The notes beneath the pieces were generated by a model that was not told the DNA's origin, searched no databases, and saw only the letters and a program-made list of their open reading frames with translations. Shown piece by piece: positions 1 through 8,549 of a stretch of DNA of 64,000 nt. Location: contig NZ_FOQY01000024.1 in assembly GCF_900113865.1 (NCBI RefSeq), positions 62,001 to 126,000 on the forward strand. Reading direction: 5' to 3'. Source of the stretch: Streptosporangium canum (GTDB taxonomy: Bacteria > Actinomycetota > Actinomycetes > Streptosporangiales > Streptosporangiaceae). Both the position numbers and the translations under genes were made by a program. The stretch's first letter is position 1. Each line of letters begins with the position of its first letter.

Positions 1-195
1 AGCGACCTGCGCTCCTGGCCGGGCTACTCCACCCTCATGGAGGTCCGGGACATGTACGCCGTGGGCATCCACATCCGCAACGCCGGGGCCGATCCCTTCT
101 CCCGCCGCGAACTGCCCCGCAGGCTCGATTCCCTCACACGAGGTGAGCAACATGCCAGGTGGTACATGGCGGAACCCGTTACTGTCTCCCAGTAA
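1..195 (+). CDS. C-terminal end of a phosphotransferase-family protein (partial)
   Basis: The reading frame is open from the first base and stops at a TAA at 193-195, giving 64 residues of a protein that begins outside the window. The segment DLRSWPGYSTLMEVRDMY resembles the last helices of aminoglycoside/choline phosphotransferase-fold (APH) proteins, where a WPGY..L.E.R element is common before the C-terminus. No catalytic motif lies in this part, so the substrate cannot be inferred. The next gene begins 24 bases downstream on the same strand. Confidence 0.5.
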   Translation, partial: SDLRSWPGYSTLMEVRDMYAVGIHIRNAGADPFSRRELPRRLDSLTRGEQHARWYMAEPVTVSQ

Positions 196-219
196 AGATC
201 TTCATACGGGGGCAGAACG

Positions 220-654
220 GTGCCAAAGGCCACGCTTCGTCATACCTTTCACGTCCGTAACACTCCGGCGGCGCTCCACGCGCACCTGAGCCAGCCGCAG
301 AGCTACGTGGGGCTCTCCCCGCTGGTCATCGCGGTCAAGGACATCCGGCAGAACGGGGAGGAGACCCGCTACACCTCGGTCGAGCGCCTGAGGTTCCTCG
401 GCATGGTCAAATACGACAACCTGATCAAGGTGACGCTGCGCAGCACGCCGCGGACGGTGGAGGGGGAGGTGGACAGTCCCGGCGGGGTGCGGCTGGACTA
501 CCGGTTCGCCCTGGCCGAGAGGGACGGCGGGACCGAGGTCGAGGACACGCTCGTGGTGCACGCGTGGAACGGCCCGCTGCTGGGCTACGCGGCGAAGAAG
601 GCCCGCCAGGTGCAGCTCGCCCGTGCCGGCATCCTCGCCTCGCGCCTGGGCTGA
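220..654 (+). CDS. SRPBCC-fold (START/polyketide-cyclase-like) protein
   Basis: A 144-residue protein. It starts at GTG preceded by a G-rich ribosome site (ACGGGGGCAGAAC). The pattern is that of the SRPBCC helix-grip fold: an N-terminal strand with a 'HTFHVRNTPAALHAHL' segment where these proteins enter the first helices, a central run of beta strands (TRYTSVERLRFLGMVKYDN, EVDSPGGVRLDYRF) and a long C-terminal helix. Such proteins bind hydrophobic ligands or lipids; nothing in the sequence fixes the ligand. It lies between the phosphotransferase end and pobA but is separated from pobA by about 175 bases, so it need not be part of that operon. Confidence 0.65.
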   Translation: MPKATLRHTFHVRNTPAALHAHLSQPQSYVGLSPLVIAVKDIRQNGEETRYTSVERLRFLGMVKYDNLIKVTLRSTPRTVEGEVDSPGGVRLDYRFALAERDGGTEVEDTLVVHAWNGPLLGYAAKKARQVQLARAGILASRLG

Positions 655-829
655 GAAACGCCCGCGGCCGGCCGAGGGACGTCTGCGGCCGGGCCGAGGG
701 ATACGAGGGCGCCGTCCCGGGGTCGTCCGGGCCGCCGGTCCAGCCGCGGTGCGCGGCGCCCCGGGGGCGGGTTCCACTGAGCGGAAGCCGGGAGTACGGA
801 TATCGCGGCCGGTGGGGAATGCTCGGCCC

Positions 830-2008
830 ATGCGAACTCAGGTCGGCATCGTCGGGGCGGGCCCCGCCGGGCTGCTGCTGTCCCATCTGCTCCACCTGCG
901 GGGCATCGACTCGGTCGTGCTGGAGGCGCGCAGCCGGGAGTACGTCGAACAGCGCGTCCGGGCCGGCGTACTGGAGCAGGGCACGGTCGACGTGCTCAAC
1001 GAGGCGGGCGTCGGCGCGCGGATGAGCGCCGAGGGACTGCCGCACCACGGCATCGAGCTGCGGTACGGCGGGGCCGGGCACCGGATCCCGTTCGAGAGGC
1101 TCGTCCCCGGCCGGGCCATCACCGTGTACGGCCAGCAGGAGGTCGTCAAGGACCTGATAGCCCGGCGGCTGGCCGACGGCGGGAAGATCCTCTTCGACGT
1201 CCCGGACGTCGTCCCGCACTCACTCGAGGCCGATCCCTACCTCACCTTCCAGGGGGAGCGCCTCGACTGCGACGTCATCGCGGGCTGCGACGGGTTCCAC
1301 GGGGTCTGCCGGCCGTCCATCCCCGACGGGGTTCTGTCGATCTTCCAGCGGGACTATCCGTTCGCCTGGCTCGGCATTCTCGCCCAGGTCCCGCCGTCGG
1401 CCGAGGAACTGATCTACTCCCGCGGCGACCGGGGCTTCGCGCTGCACAGCATGCGCTCCCCGGAGATCAGCCGCTTCTACCTCCAGGTCCCGCCGGACGC
1501 CTCGCTGGACGACTGGCCGGACGAGCGGATCTGGGCGGAGCTGCGGGCGCGGCTGGAGACGGTCCCCGGGTTCGCGCTGACCGAGGGGCCGATCATCTCC
1601 AGGGACCTGTCCGCGATGCGCTCCTTCGTCGCCGAGCCGATGCGCTACGGCAGGCTCTACCTCGCCGGGGACGCCGCCCACATCGTGCCGCCGACCGGGG
1701 CCAAGGGCCTCAACCTGGCCGTCGCCGACGTGCGGGTGCTGACCGAGGCCCTGGCCGGCCTCTACGCGACGGGCTCCACCGAGCTGCTGGACGCCTACTC
1801 CGCCACCTGCCTGAAGAGGGTCTGGCGGGCGCAGCACTTCTCCTGGTGGATGACCACGCTGCTGCACACCTTCGACACCGACGACCCCTACGGCAGGCGC
1901 CTGCAGACCTCCCACCTCGACTACGTCACCTCCTCGGAGGCCGCCGCGACCACGCTCGCGGAGAACTACGTCGGCCTGCCCTTCGACTTCGGAGCACCCC
2001 GTGACTGA
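830..2008 (+). CDS. pobA: 4-hydroxybenzoate 3-monooxygenase
   Basis: A 392-residue FAD flavoprotein hydroxylase, converting 4-hydroxybenzoate to protocatechuate with NAD(P)H and oxygen. The N-terminus has the dinucleotide-binding GAGPAG motif (VGIVGAGPAGLLL), followed by the substrate-channel segment RVRAGVLEQGTVDVLNEAG typical of PobA, and the second FAD motif GDAAHIVPPTGAKGLNLA near residue 280. The frame stays open further upstream, but ATG 830 is chosen because it places the FAD motif at the N-terminus and gives the usual family length of about 390. It overlaps pcaH by 8 bases, so the two are translated from one transcript and the product feeds directly to the dioxygenase. Confidence 0.95.
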   Translation: MRTQVGIVGAGPAGLLLSHLLHLRGIDSVVLEARSREYVEQRVRAGVLEQGTVDVLNEAGVGARMSAEGLPHHGIELRYGGAGHRIPFERLVPGRAITVYGQQEVVKDLIARRLADGGKILFDVPDVVPHSLEADPYLTFQGERLDCDVIAGCDGFHGVCRPSIPDGVLSIFQRDYPFAWLGILAQVPPSAEELIYSRGDRGFALHSMRSPEISRFYLQVPPDASLDDWPDERIWAELRARLETVPGFALTEGPIISRDLSAMRSFVAEPMRYGRLYLAGDAAHIVPPTGAKGLNLAVADVRVLTEALAGLYATGSTELLDAYSATCLKRVWRAQHFSWWMTTLLHTFDTDDPYGRRLQTSHLDYVTSSEAAATTLAENYVGLPFDFGAPRD

Positions 2009-2678
2009 CGACCCGCACCCGCACCACCTCACCCCCTCCTACCGCAGCACCGTGCTGCGCGCGCCCACACGACCGCCGGTGCGGCCCGCCCTCGACCCCG
2101 AGGCGGCCGAGCTGCTCGACCCGGTCTACGGCCACCAGCCGGTCGGGCCGCTGGACCACGACCTGACCAGGCAGCACGAGGGCGAGCCGATCGGCGAGCG
2201 CATCATCGTCACCGGACGGGTCCTCGACAGCAGGGGCCGGGCCGTGCCGGACACGCTGGTGGAGATCTGGCAGGCCAACGCCACCGGCAGGTACGCCCAT
2301 CCGGTGGACCGGCACCCCGCCCCGCTGGACCCCAACTTCACCGGCTCCGGCCGTTGCCTGACCGACGCCGACGGCCGCTACCGGTTCGTCACGATCAAGC
2401 CGGGCGCCTACCCCTGGCGCAACCACCCCAACGCCTGGCGGCCGGCGCACATCCACTTCTCGGTGTTCGGCACCGCGTTCACCCAGCGGCTGATCACCCA
2501 GATGTACTTCCCCGGCGACCCGCTGTTCGCCCATGACCCGATCCTCCAGTCGGTGCCCCGGCCGCAGGACCGCGAGCGGCTCGTCTGCGCCTTCGACCTG
2601 GACACCACCGAGCCCGAATGGGCGCTCGGCTACCAGTGGGACGTCGTGCTGGGCGCGACCCCCTTCGAGGAGGACTGA
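2001..2678 (+). CDS. pcaH: Protocatechuate 3,4-dioxygenase beta subunit
   Basis: A 225-residue intradiol dioxygenase subunit that carries the catalytic ferric iron and opens protocatechuate to beta-carboxy-cis,cis-muconate. The four iron ligands of the family are visible: Tyr98 (GRYAHP), Tyr137 (GAYPWRN) and His150/His152 (RPAHIHFS). The GTG start lies inside the end of pobA and the stop overlaps the pcaG start by one base, so pobA-pcaH-pcaG is a translationally coupled operon. No pcaB, pcaC, pcaD or regulator follows in the window, so the lower beta-ketoadipate branch must be elsewhere. Confidence 0.96.
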   Translation: MTDDPHPHHLTPSYRSTVLRAPTRPPVRPALDPEAAELLDPVYGHQPVGPLDHDLTRQHEGEPIGERIIVTGRVLDSRGRAVPDTLVEIWQANATGRYAHPVDRHPAPLDPNFTGSGRCLTDADGRYRFVTIKPGAYPWRNHPNAWRPAHIHFSVFGTAFTQRLITQMYFPGDPLFAHDPILQSVPRPQDRERLVCAFDLDTTEPEWALGYQWDVVLGATPFEED

Positions 2679-3151
2679 TGCCGGCCCCGTCGCTGCCCCC
2701 GACCCCGTCACAGACGGTGGGCCCCTTCTTCGCGCACGCCCTGCCGTACGCCGAGGGGCCCTTCGCGGTGCCCGAGGACCATCCGGACGCGATCGAGCTG
2801 CACGGCCGGGTCCTGGACGGCGCGGGCGAGCCGGTGCCCGACGCGCTGCTGGAGATCTGCCAGCCGGGCCTGTTCGGGCGCTGCCCGACCGAGGCCGACG
2901 GCTCCTACCGCTTCCGCACCGCCAGGCCGGACACCTACATCCCGCTCCTGGTCTTCGCCCGCGGCCTGCTCAAGCCGGTCTGGACCCGCGTCTACCTCAC
3001 CGGCGACGCGCCGTTCCTGGCCGGCCTGGACCCGGTACGGCGCGGCACGCTGGTCGCCTCGCCCTCGGGAGAGCGGTCCTACCGCTTCGACGTCCGGCTG
3101 CAGGGCGACCGGGAAACGGTGTTCCTGCACCACGTCCCCCCGCGGGGCTGA
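2678..3151 (+). CDS. pcaG: Protocatechuate 3,4-dioxygenase alpha subunit, unusually short
   Basis: Start at ATG 2678 overlapping the pcaH stop by one base gives 157 residues. N-terminal TPSQTVGPFFAHALPY, central HGRVLDGAGEPVPDALLEI and C-terminal FDVRLQGDRETVFLHH are diagnostic for PcaG, the non-catalytic subunit that shapes the active site with PcaH. Family members are usually about 180-200 residues; here the stretch between LLEICQ and GRCPTEADGSYRF is collapsed, removing a loop of roughly 20-30 residues and changing the usual EIWQA to EICQP. The protein may still assemble, but the loop normally contributes to the active-site wall. Confidence 0.9.
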   Translation: MPAPSLPPTPSQTVGPFFAHALPYAEGPFAVPEDHPDAIELHGRVLDGAGEPVPDALLEICQPGLFGRCPTEADGSYRFRTARPDTYIPLLVFARGLLKPVWTRVYLTGDAPFLAGLDPVRRGTLVASPSGERSYRFDVRLQGDRETVFLHHVPPRG

Positions 3152-3330
3152 TCTCCGCGCCTCCCGGAGCCGCGGCATCCTTACGGGTCGAGCCGCCGTG
3201 CGGATCGCGCCGGACAGCCGCTCGGGCGGCGACGCCGTGAGCGGGGAGCCGCCCTTCCAGGTTCTCGTCGGTGCGGTGGGCGGTGAGCATGAGGATCTCC
3301 GGCGGATCGGGGCGAGGAGGACGGAGACGC

Positions 3331-4053
3331 TCAGGTGACCACCTCGCCCGGCCTGACCCGCGCGGCCAGCGGGAGCGTGACCCGGACGCCGTACCCGCCG
3401 CCGGGCAGCGGCCCCGTCGACAGCCGGCCCTGGAACAGGGCGACCCGCTCGCGCATGCCGATCAGCCCGTGCCCCGCCCCGCCCCCGTGCCCGGTACGGC
3501 CGGCGCGAGGACCCTGGTCGAGGATCTCCAGGGACAGCACCCCGGGCCGGTAGGCGATCGTCACCCCGACCCCGGTGGGGCCCGCGTGCCGGAGGGTGTT
3601 GGCCAGCGCCTCCTGGACGATCCGGTACGCCGACAGGTCCAGACCCGCGGGGAGCCGCACCGGCTCGCCCTCGACGTTCAGCCGCACGTCGAGACCCGCC
3701 GCGCGCATCTGGTCGACCAGGTCGTCCAGCCGGGCCAGGCCCGGCTGCGGCGTCAGCCCGTCGCACTCGGGGCCGGTGCGGAGCAGCCCGAGCATGCGGC
3801 GCAGCTCCTCCACCACCTCGCGGCCCGTCTCCTCCACCACGTTCAGCGACTCGCGCTCGGTGACCTGGTCGGGCCGGAGCATCAGCCGCGCGGCCCCCGC
3901 CTGCATGACCATCGCACTCACGCTGTGCGCGACGACGTCGTGCAGCTCGCGCGTGATCCGGGTCCGCTCCTCGCTCACCGCCTCCCGGGCGAGCAGCGCC
4001 ATGACCGCCGCGAGCAGCACGTCGGTCGCGTCGGGGGGCGGGCGAGGGCTCAT
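3331..4053 (-). CDS. NarL-type sensor histidine kinase core without a sensor region
   Basis: A 240-residue protein with a HisKA_3 dimerisation domain containing the phospho-acceptor motif RELHDVVAHSV near residue 40, followed by a HATPase domain with the N-box (IVQEALANTLRHA) and G-boxes (LDQGP, GHGLIGMRERV). Relatives normally have 100-200 further N-terminal residues with membrane helices; here only about 30 residues, including a short hydrophobic run (VLLAAVMALLA), precede the H-box. No response regulator gene is adjacent in either direction. It could be a cytosolic kinase, or the remnant of a two-component locus. Confidence 0.8.
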   Translation of the reverse strand: MSPRPPPDATDVLLAAVMALLAREAVSEERTRITRELHDVVAHSVSAMVMQAGAARLMLRPDQVTERESLNVVEETGREVVEELRRMLGLLRTGPECDGLTPQPGLARLDDLVDQMRAAGLDVRLNVEGEPVRLPAGLDLSAYRIVQEALANTLRHAGPTGVGVTIAYRPGVLSLEILDQGPRAGRTGHGGGAGHGLIGMRERVALFQGRLSTGPLPGGGYGVRVTLPLAARVRPGEVVT

Positions 4054-4160
4054 GAAGCGAGGGTAGAGGGGGCGCCAGGGGGATGAAATCCGTCTTGAGG
4101 CGGATGGCGGATCGAAGCCGGCCCCGCCGACCCCGGGGCATGGCCGCTCCCCCGCGCGGG

Positions 4161-5141
4161 TCAGCGTTCGATGGAGGACATGTCCGGGTAGCGGTCGCCG
4201 AGGGCGGCCCCGGTCGGCACGGCGGCTTCGAGCGCGGCGAGCTGGCCGGGGGTCAGCGTGACGTCCGCCGCCGCCGCGTTCTCCTCCAGGTAGCGCAGCC
4301 GCTTGGTGCCGGGGATCGGGATGACGTCCTCGCCCCGGGTCAGCAGCCAGGCCAGGGCGAGCTGGGCCGGCGTGCAGCCCACCTCCTCGGCGATCTTGCG
4401 GACCTCGCCGACGAGAGCCTCGTTGCGGGCCCCGTTCTCCCCGGTGAACCGGGGCAGGTGCTTGCGGAAGTCGTCGTCGGGCAGCTCCCCGGCAGGGGCC
4501 AGCGTGCCGCCGAGGAGTCCCCGGCTGATCGGCGAGTAGGCCACCAGCGCGATGCCCAGCTCCCGGGCGGCCGGCAGGATCTCCTCCTCCAGTCCCCGGG
4601 TGAACAGCGAGTACTCGCTCTGCAGGGCGGCGATCGGGTGCGTGGCGTGCGCCTTGCGCAGCGTCTCGGCGCTCACCTCCGACAGGCCGATCCGGCCGAC
4701 CTTGCCCTCGGCGACCAGCTCGCCCATCGCGCCGACCGTCTCCTCGACGGGCACGGCCGGGTCACGCCGGTGCAGGTAGTAGAGGTCGATGTGGTCCACG
4801 CCCAGCCGCTGGAGCGAGGCGTCGGCGGCCTTCTTCACATAGGCGGGGCTGCCGTCGATACCGCGGCGGGCCGGGTCCTCGGTCCTGACGATGCCGAACT
4901 TCGTGGCCAGCACCACCTCGTCCCTGCGGTCCCTGATCGCCCGCCCGACCAGCTCCTCGTTGTGGCCCCTGCCGTACATGTCGGCGGTGTCGAGGAAGGT
5001 CACCCCGAGGTCGAGGGCGCGGTGGATCACCTCGACCGACTCGGCCTCGTCGGCCGCGCCGTAGAACTCCGACATTCCCATGCAGCCGAGCCCGATGGCC
5101 GAGACCTCCGGGCCTTCCTGGCCGAGACGGCGCCTGTTCAT
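4161..5141 (-). CDS. Aldo/keto reductase
   Basis: A 326-residue NADPH-dependent oxidoreductase with the complete catalytic tetrad Asp51, Tyr56 (DTADMYG), Lys81 (ATKFG) and His124 (LYYLHR), and the C-terminal NADP-binding segment PIPGTKR. It belongs to the AKR group with YajO/AKR13-like members that reduce small aldehydes and ketones. Its ATG overlaps the end of the MerR gene upstream by 4 bases (ATGA), so it is co-transcribed with, and presumably controlled by, that regulator. The physiological substrate is not evident. Confidence 0.93.
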   Translation of the reverse strand: MNRRRLGQEGPEVSAIGLGCMGMSEFYGAADEAESVEVIHRALDLGVTFLDTADMYGRGHNEELVGRAIRDRRDEVVLATKFGIVRTEDPARRGIDGSPAYVKKAADASLQRLGVDHIDLYYLHRRDPAVPVEETVGAMGELVAEGKVGRIGLSEVSAETLRKAHATHPIAALQSEYSLFTRGLEEEILPAARELGIALVAYSPISRGLLGGTLAPAGELPDDDFRKHLPRFTGENGARNEALVGEVRKIAEEVGCTPAQLALAWLLTRGEDVIPIPGTKRLRYLEENAAAADVTLTPGQLAALEAAVPTGAALGDRYPDMSSIER

Positions 5142-5500
5142 CGGCTCTCCAATGCGTTGTAGAAGTCAATCTTGTAGTCGAGGACTCCCAGGTCCCCGGT
5201 GAGCTGCGCGATCCGTGCTCTGACCCGCTCCCGGTGGGCCTCCAGCATCCGCCGCCGCTCGGCGGCCGTCTGCGGCCCCTGCCTGCGCAGCTCGGCATAG
5301 CGGCACATGTCCGCGATCGGCATGCCGGTCGCGCGTAGTTTGGTGAGGAAGTCGAGCCAGTCCAGGTCGGCCCCCGCGTAGGTGCGGTGCCCGTTCGGGC
5401 CGCGGTCCACCTCGTGGATGAGCCCGATGCGCTCGTAGTAGCGCAGGGTGTGCGCGCTCAGCCCCGACTTGCGCGATGCCTCCTGGATGGTGATCCCCAT
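5138..5500 (-). CDS. MerR-family transcriptional regulator
   Basis: A 120-residue protein with an N-terminal winged helix ([20 protein letters not shown]), the [11 protein letters not shown] wing and a C-terminal coiled coil ([19 protein letters not shown]). The frame is open upstream, but ATG 5500 is chosen because the helix-turn-helix starts right there. It belongs to the organic-stress type lacking metal-binding cysteines. A MerR-type promoter directly precedes it and the aldo/keto reductase follows with a 4-base overlap, so it should control its own operon. The likely +1 falls at or next to the start codon, suggesting a leaderless transcript. Confidence 0.92.
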   Translation of the reverse strand: MGITIQEASRKSGLSAHTLRYYERIGLIHEVDRGPNGHRTYAGADLDWLDFLTKLRATGMPIADMCRYAELRRQGPQTAAERRRMLEAHRERVRARIAQLTGDLGVLDYKIDFYNALESR

Positions 5501-5507
5501 GGACACC

Positions 5508-5538
5508 ACTGTGCTCCTTGGAGCGCGCTCTAAGTCAA
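5508..5538 (-). promoter_or_regulatory. MerR-type promoter with 19-bp spacer and operator
   Basis: On the minus strand a TTGACT -35 (5538-5533) and a CACAGT -10-like element (5513-5508) are separated by exactly 19 bp instead of 17. The spacer contains the dyad TAGAGCGCGCTCCA. Long spacers with a centred dyad are the hallmark of promoters that MerR proteins untwist. The -10 ends 7 bases before the start codon. Confidence 0.85.
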
Positions 5539-5764
5539 GCGGGGGCCCCCGGAGCCGCGCCTGTGCCGGCGGGGCCCCCGGAGCCGGGACCCTGAGGGGG
5601 CAGGCACTACCATTCATCTCCTTCGCCCAGCTCACAGCGGTGGCGCCGGGGCCGTCCCCCTGACGCGGGCACTACTGCGCCCCGGACCTCCTCCGGGATC
5701 GCTCAGGGATGACTGGGGATCATTTCCGGTACTGCGGAAAGCGGCCCGTCGCCATGGTTGAGCC

Positions 5765-6649
5765 ATGGCAAGTCAGGTTTTTTCGGGATCCAGGATGATC
5801 CTGGGCGGCTACGCGGCGATCGGCGTCGGAGCTGTGGCAATGCTCGGGCTGCATGTGGCCGCGGGCCTCGATCCGGTGCACACCGTGATCAGCGAGTACG
5901 CGTTCGAGCCGGACGGCTGGCTGCTGCCCGTCTCGCTCACGTCCTTCGCCGTGGGCGCGACGGCCTTCGGGGCCGCGCTGGCCCGGCGCGGCGCGGACCG
6001 CGGGGCGGCACTGCTGGTCGGGGTCTGGGGCCTGTGCATGTTGCTGATCGGCGCCTTCCCCACCGACGAGCCGGGGGTGCCGCTGTCGATGTCCGGGGGC
6101 ATCCACCGGTATGCGGCGTTCGTAGCCTTCCTGACGATGCCGGTGGCGGGCCTGATACTGGCCCGGCGGTACGCCGCGAGCCCCTATGCCCGGCCGGTGC
6201 GGCTGCTGAGCCTGGCCTCCCTGGGCGTGCTGGTCCTGGTGGTCCTGCCGTACGTCGTGCGGATGGCCGGGATCGACCTGGCCAACGACGACATCCCGGC
6301 CGGGGTCACCCAGCGGCTGGTGGTGGTCTTCGAGGTCGCGGTGCTGGTCGTGCTCGGCCTGGTGCTGGCGGCTGGGTACAGTCGCCGGCATGACCGTCGC
6401 CCGCTCCCTGCTGCTGTTCGTGTTCGCCGCCCTCGCCGAGATCGGCGGCGCGTGGTTGGTCTGGCAGGGAGTGCGCGAAGGGCGGGGGCCGCTCTGGATC
6501 GCCGGCGGAGTGATCGCCCTGGGGGCGTACGGGTTTGCCGCCGCGTTCCAGCCCGATCCCGACTTCGGCCGGATCCTCGCCGCCTACGGCGGGGTGTTCA
6601 TCGCCGGTTCCCTGATCTGGGGAATGGTCATGGACGGGTTCCGGCCTGA
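5765..6649 (+). CDS. DUF998-family membrane protein, probably frameshifted at its 3' end
   Basis: Residues 1 to about 205 form six or so hydrophobic segments with the DUF998 signature ([28 protein letters not shown]). After [10 protein letters not shown] the frame becomes an arginine-rich run of about 85 residues that is simply the out-of-frame reading of the next gene. In another frame, a TGA at 6391-6393 would overlap the next gene's ATG in a normal ATGA junction. A one-base indel shortly before 6390, real or a sequencing error, explains this best; the true end is then 6393. Function of DUF998 proteins is unknown. Confidence 0.7.
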   Translation: MASQVFSGSRMILGGYAAIGVGAVAMLGLHVAAGLDPVHTVISEYAFEPDGWLLPVSLTSFAVGATAFGAALARRGADRGAALLVGVWGLCMLLIGAFPTDEPGVPLSMSGGIHRYAAFVAFLTMPVAGLILARRYAASPYARPVRLLSLASLGVLVLVVLPYVVRMAGIDLANDDIPAGVTQRLVVVFEVAVLVVLGLVLAAGYSRRHDRRPLPAAVRVRRPRRDRRRVVGLAGSARRAGAALDRRRSDRPGGVRVCRRVPARSRLRPDPRRLRRGVHRRFPDLGNGHGRVPA

Positions 6650-6722
6650 CCGCTGGGACGTGGCGGGCGCGCTCATCTGCCTGGTGGGAGTGGCCGTCAT
6701 CATGTACGCGCCACGCGGCTGA
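6390..6722 (+). CDS. UPF0060 (YnfA-like) small membrane protein
   Basis: A 110-residue protein with four predicted transmembrane helices and the family signature [30 protein letters not shown] and [15 protein letters not shown]. The family is structurally related to small multidrug resistance transporters, and YnfA of enterobacteria has been linked to dye and antiseptic efflux; a transport role here is inference. It starts within the end of the DUF998 frame and is probably co-transcribed with it. Confidence 0.9.
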   Translation: MTVARSLLLFVFAALAEIGGAWLVWQGVREGRGPLWIAGGVIALGAYGFAAAFQPDPDFGRILAAYGGVFIAGSLIWGMVMDGFRPDRWDVAGALICLVGVAVIMYAPRG

Positions 6723-6793
6723 ATTCCCCGACGCGACCGCATCAGCCCAGCTCAGCAGGGTTGCTGCCGATCCGCGCGGGGAAGGGGCCCAGC

Positions 6794-7843
6794 ATGGGGG
6801 AGCGCATCGGCCCCGCCCCTGCGGGGGACGGGGGGCTGCGGCGGGCGGGCGACACGGCGTGGCGGCTGCTCGGGATCATCGCCCTGGCCGCCCTGGTCCT
6901 GTGGGTCCTCTACGTGGTCCAGGTGGTGGTCATCCCCATCATCCTCGGAATGGCGATCACCACACTGCTGCTCCCGCCGTACCAGCGGCTCAGGAGGCAC
7001 GGGCTGAGCCGGGCGCTCGCCACCACCGCGGTCTGCCTCGGCGGCTTCCTCCTCCTGGCGGCGTTGGTCGCGCTGCTCGTGCCGCCCACGGTCGCCGGCG
7101 TGGCCGAGCTGCGGCGGAGTTTCGGGAAGGCGGGCGGCGACCTGCAGATGCTGGCGTCCTCCCTCGGCCTGGACGAGAAGAGGACCACGGAGCTGTTCGA
7201 GCAGGCCAAGCAGTACCTGAGCCGGCGGGGCGGCCAGATCGCCAGCGGGGCCCTGGCGGGGGTGCGCACCGTGGGGGAGATCCTGTTCGGCGTGGTGCTG
7301 GCCATGATCCTGTCGGTCTACTTCGTGCACAGCGGCGACCGCCTCGTCGAATGGATCGTGGATCTGGCCCCCAGGGGAATCAGGCGGACCTTGCGGGAGA
7401 GCGGCGCGGTGATCTTCGACGTCGTCAGCCGCTACATCCGCGGGGTGGCGCTCGTCGGCATGGTCGACGGGTTCTTCATCGGGATCGCGCTGTGGATCCT
7501 GGGCGTGCCGATCGCCCTGCCGCTGGCCGTGCTGACGTTCGCCGGGGCGTTCCTGCCGGTCGTGGGCGCGTTCACGGCGGGCCTGCTGGCGGCGGTCGTG
7601 GCCTTCGTGGCCAAGGGCTGGCTGGTGGCGCTGATCGTGGTCGCGGTCACCGTGCTGGTCCAGCAGCTGGAGGGGCACGTGCTCGCCCCGCAGATCTACG
7701 GCCGGGCACTCAACCTGCCCAGTGCGGCCATTCTGATCATCATCGCGCTGGGCAGCGTCCTCGGCGGGATCGTCGGTGCCTTCCTGGCCGCCCCGGTGGC
7801 CTCGGTCGCCGTCGCGCTGATCCGTCACCGCCAGGAGGAGTAG
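6794..7843 (+). CDS. AI-2E family transporter (PerM-like permease)
   Basis: Start at ATG 6794 behind GAAGGGG gives 349 residues; an in-frame start 33 bases upstream is also possible. The protein has about eight membrane helices with the family's extracytoplasmic helical region between them (residues about 85-165) and the conserved late motifs FLPVVGAFTAGLLA, QQLEGHVLAPQIYG and LNLPSAAILI. Members export varied small molecules or act as Na+/H+ antiporters; autoinducer-2 transport should not be assumed. It has its own spacing from the genes on either side. Confidence 0.88.
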   Translation: MGERIGPAPAGDGGLRRAGDTAWRLLGIIALAALVLWVLYVVQVVVIPIILGMAITTLLLPPYQRLRRHGLSRALATTAVCLGGFLLLAALVALLVPPTVAGVAELRRSFGKAGGDLQMLASSLGLDEKRTTELFEQAKQYLSRRGGQIASGALAGVRTVGEILFGVVLAMILSVYFVHSGDRLVEWIVDLAPRGIRRTLRESGAVIFDVVSRYIRGVALVGMVDGFFIGIALWILGVPIALPLAVLTFAGAFLPVVGAFTAGLLAAVVAFVAKGWLVALIVVAVTVLVQQLEGHVLAPQIYGRALNLPSAAILIIIALGSVLGGIVGAFLAAPVASVAVALIRHRQEE

Positions 7844-7954
7844 GAGGCGGGCGCCCGCTGAGCCGCGAGGGCCCGGCGTCCGTTCCCGTTCGCCGGGTCC
7901 GGTCGGATTTGTCGCCCGCCTGCCGTACGCTCCGCGGAAAGTCGCCCCTTCTCC

Positions 7955-8137
7955 ATGCAGTATCTCGACGACCGCCTCTACATCGTGACCGCCGACGGCA
8001 CCCTGGCCTGCATCGACGCCACGGAAGAGGCGATCAAGGCGGCGCAGGGGGGCGCCGTCCCCGAGCCGGTGGACGTCAAGGCGGCGGCGGCGGTCCGCTG
8101 GAATCCGGGCGGTCCGCCGGACACACCGGATGGATGA
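7955..8137 (+). pseudogene. Remnant resembling the end of a PQQ-like beta-propeller protein
   Basis: A 60-codon open frame. Its first 25 residues (DDRLYIVTADGTLACID) match the final blade pattern of PQQ/BamB-type propellers, followed by a linker-like tail (EAIKAAQGGAVPEPVDVKAA). There is no propeller coding sequence upstream, so only a last-blade fragment remains. It may be a gene remnant or a chance leftover of a duplication; a functional 60-residue protein is unlikely. Confidence 0.4.
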
Positions 8138-8222
8138 TCCTCGCCGAAGACGGCCGCACGATGTGATGCCGGGGTTCCTCAGGGGCCGACTCGCCGGTGG
8201 CCGCGCGTCCGGTCAGGACGGG

Positions 8223-8504
8223 TCACTGCCGGCGGGGGTCTGGGTGGCCGATGGCCAGGATGTCGCAGGTCGCCAGTCGCCAGTGGCTGACTTCCGGAGC
8301 GGTGAGAGCCGCGGTTGCCTTCACGCGGACCTGTGCGGCGGTGGCACCGTCATCGGTGTGCACGCGGACGACGATCTCTCCGTTGGCCGCGATGAGCTCT
8401 TTGCGCCATTGTGCGGGAAGGAGCGAGAGTATCCGTACGCCGTCGATCGGCGAGTTGTCCGGCGCCTCTGGCGTGATGCGCTTTATTGTCAGTTCGACCA
8501 GCAT
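8223..8504 (-). CDS. Hypothetical 93-residue protein downstream of the TTWDSA protein
   Basis: Not recognised. A mixed alpha/beta sequence starting MLVELTIKRI with a middle strand-helix section (GEIVVRVHTDDGATAAQVRVKA) and no signal peptide, cysteine motif or membrane helix. An AGGA ribosome site lies 10 bases before the ATG. It follows the secreted repeat-protein gene on the same strand after 45 bases that include a small hairpin, so the two are probably one operon with internal attenuation. Confidence 0.55.
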   Translation of the reverse strand: MLVELTIKRITPEAPDNSPIDGVRILSLLPAQWRKELIAANGEIVVRVHTDDGATAAQVRVKATAALTAPEVSHWRLATCDILAIGHPDPRRQ

Positions 8505-8525
8505 TGTTTGATTTCCTCGCGTGCT

Positions 8526-8542
8526 CCGGAATGTTTTTCCGG
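8526..8542 (-). promoter_or_regulatory. Small hairpin between two co-directional genes
   Basis: Perfect 6-bp inverted repeat CCGGAA/TTCCGG with a 5-base loop, in the 45-bp gap between the secreted repeat protein and the 93-residue gene. On the minus-strand transcript the loop is A-rich and no U-run follows, so it is more likely an mRNA processing or attenuation element than a full terminator. Confidence 0.4.
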
Positions 8543-8549
8543 ATTGATT

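Noticed and set aside
3190..3330. A minus-strand segment reading PPEILMLTAH, suggesting a leftover receiver domain after the sensor kinase
   Set aside because: Only about 15 residues resemble a receiver and the rest does not; too short to claim a response-regulator remnant.
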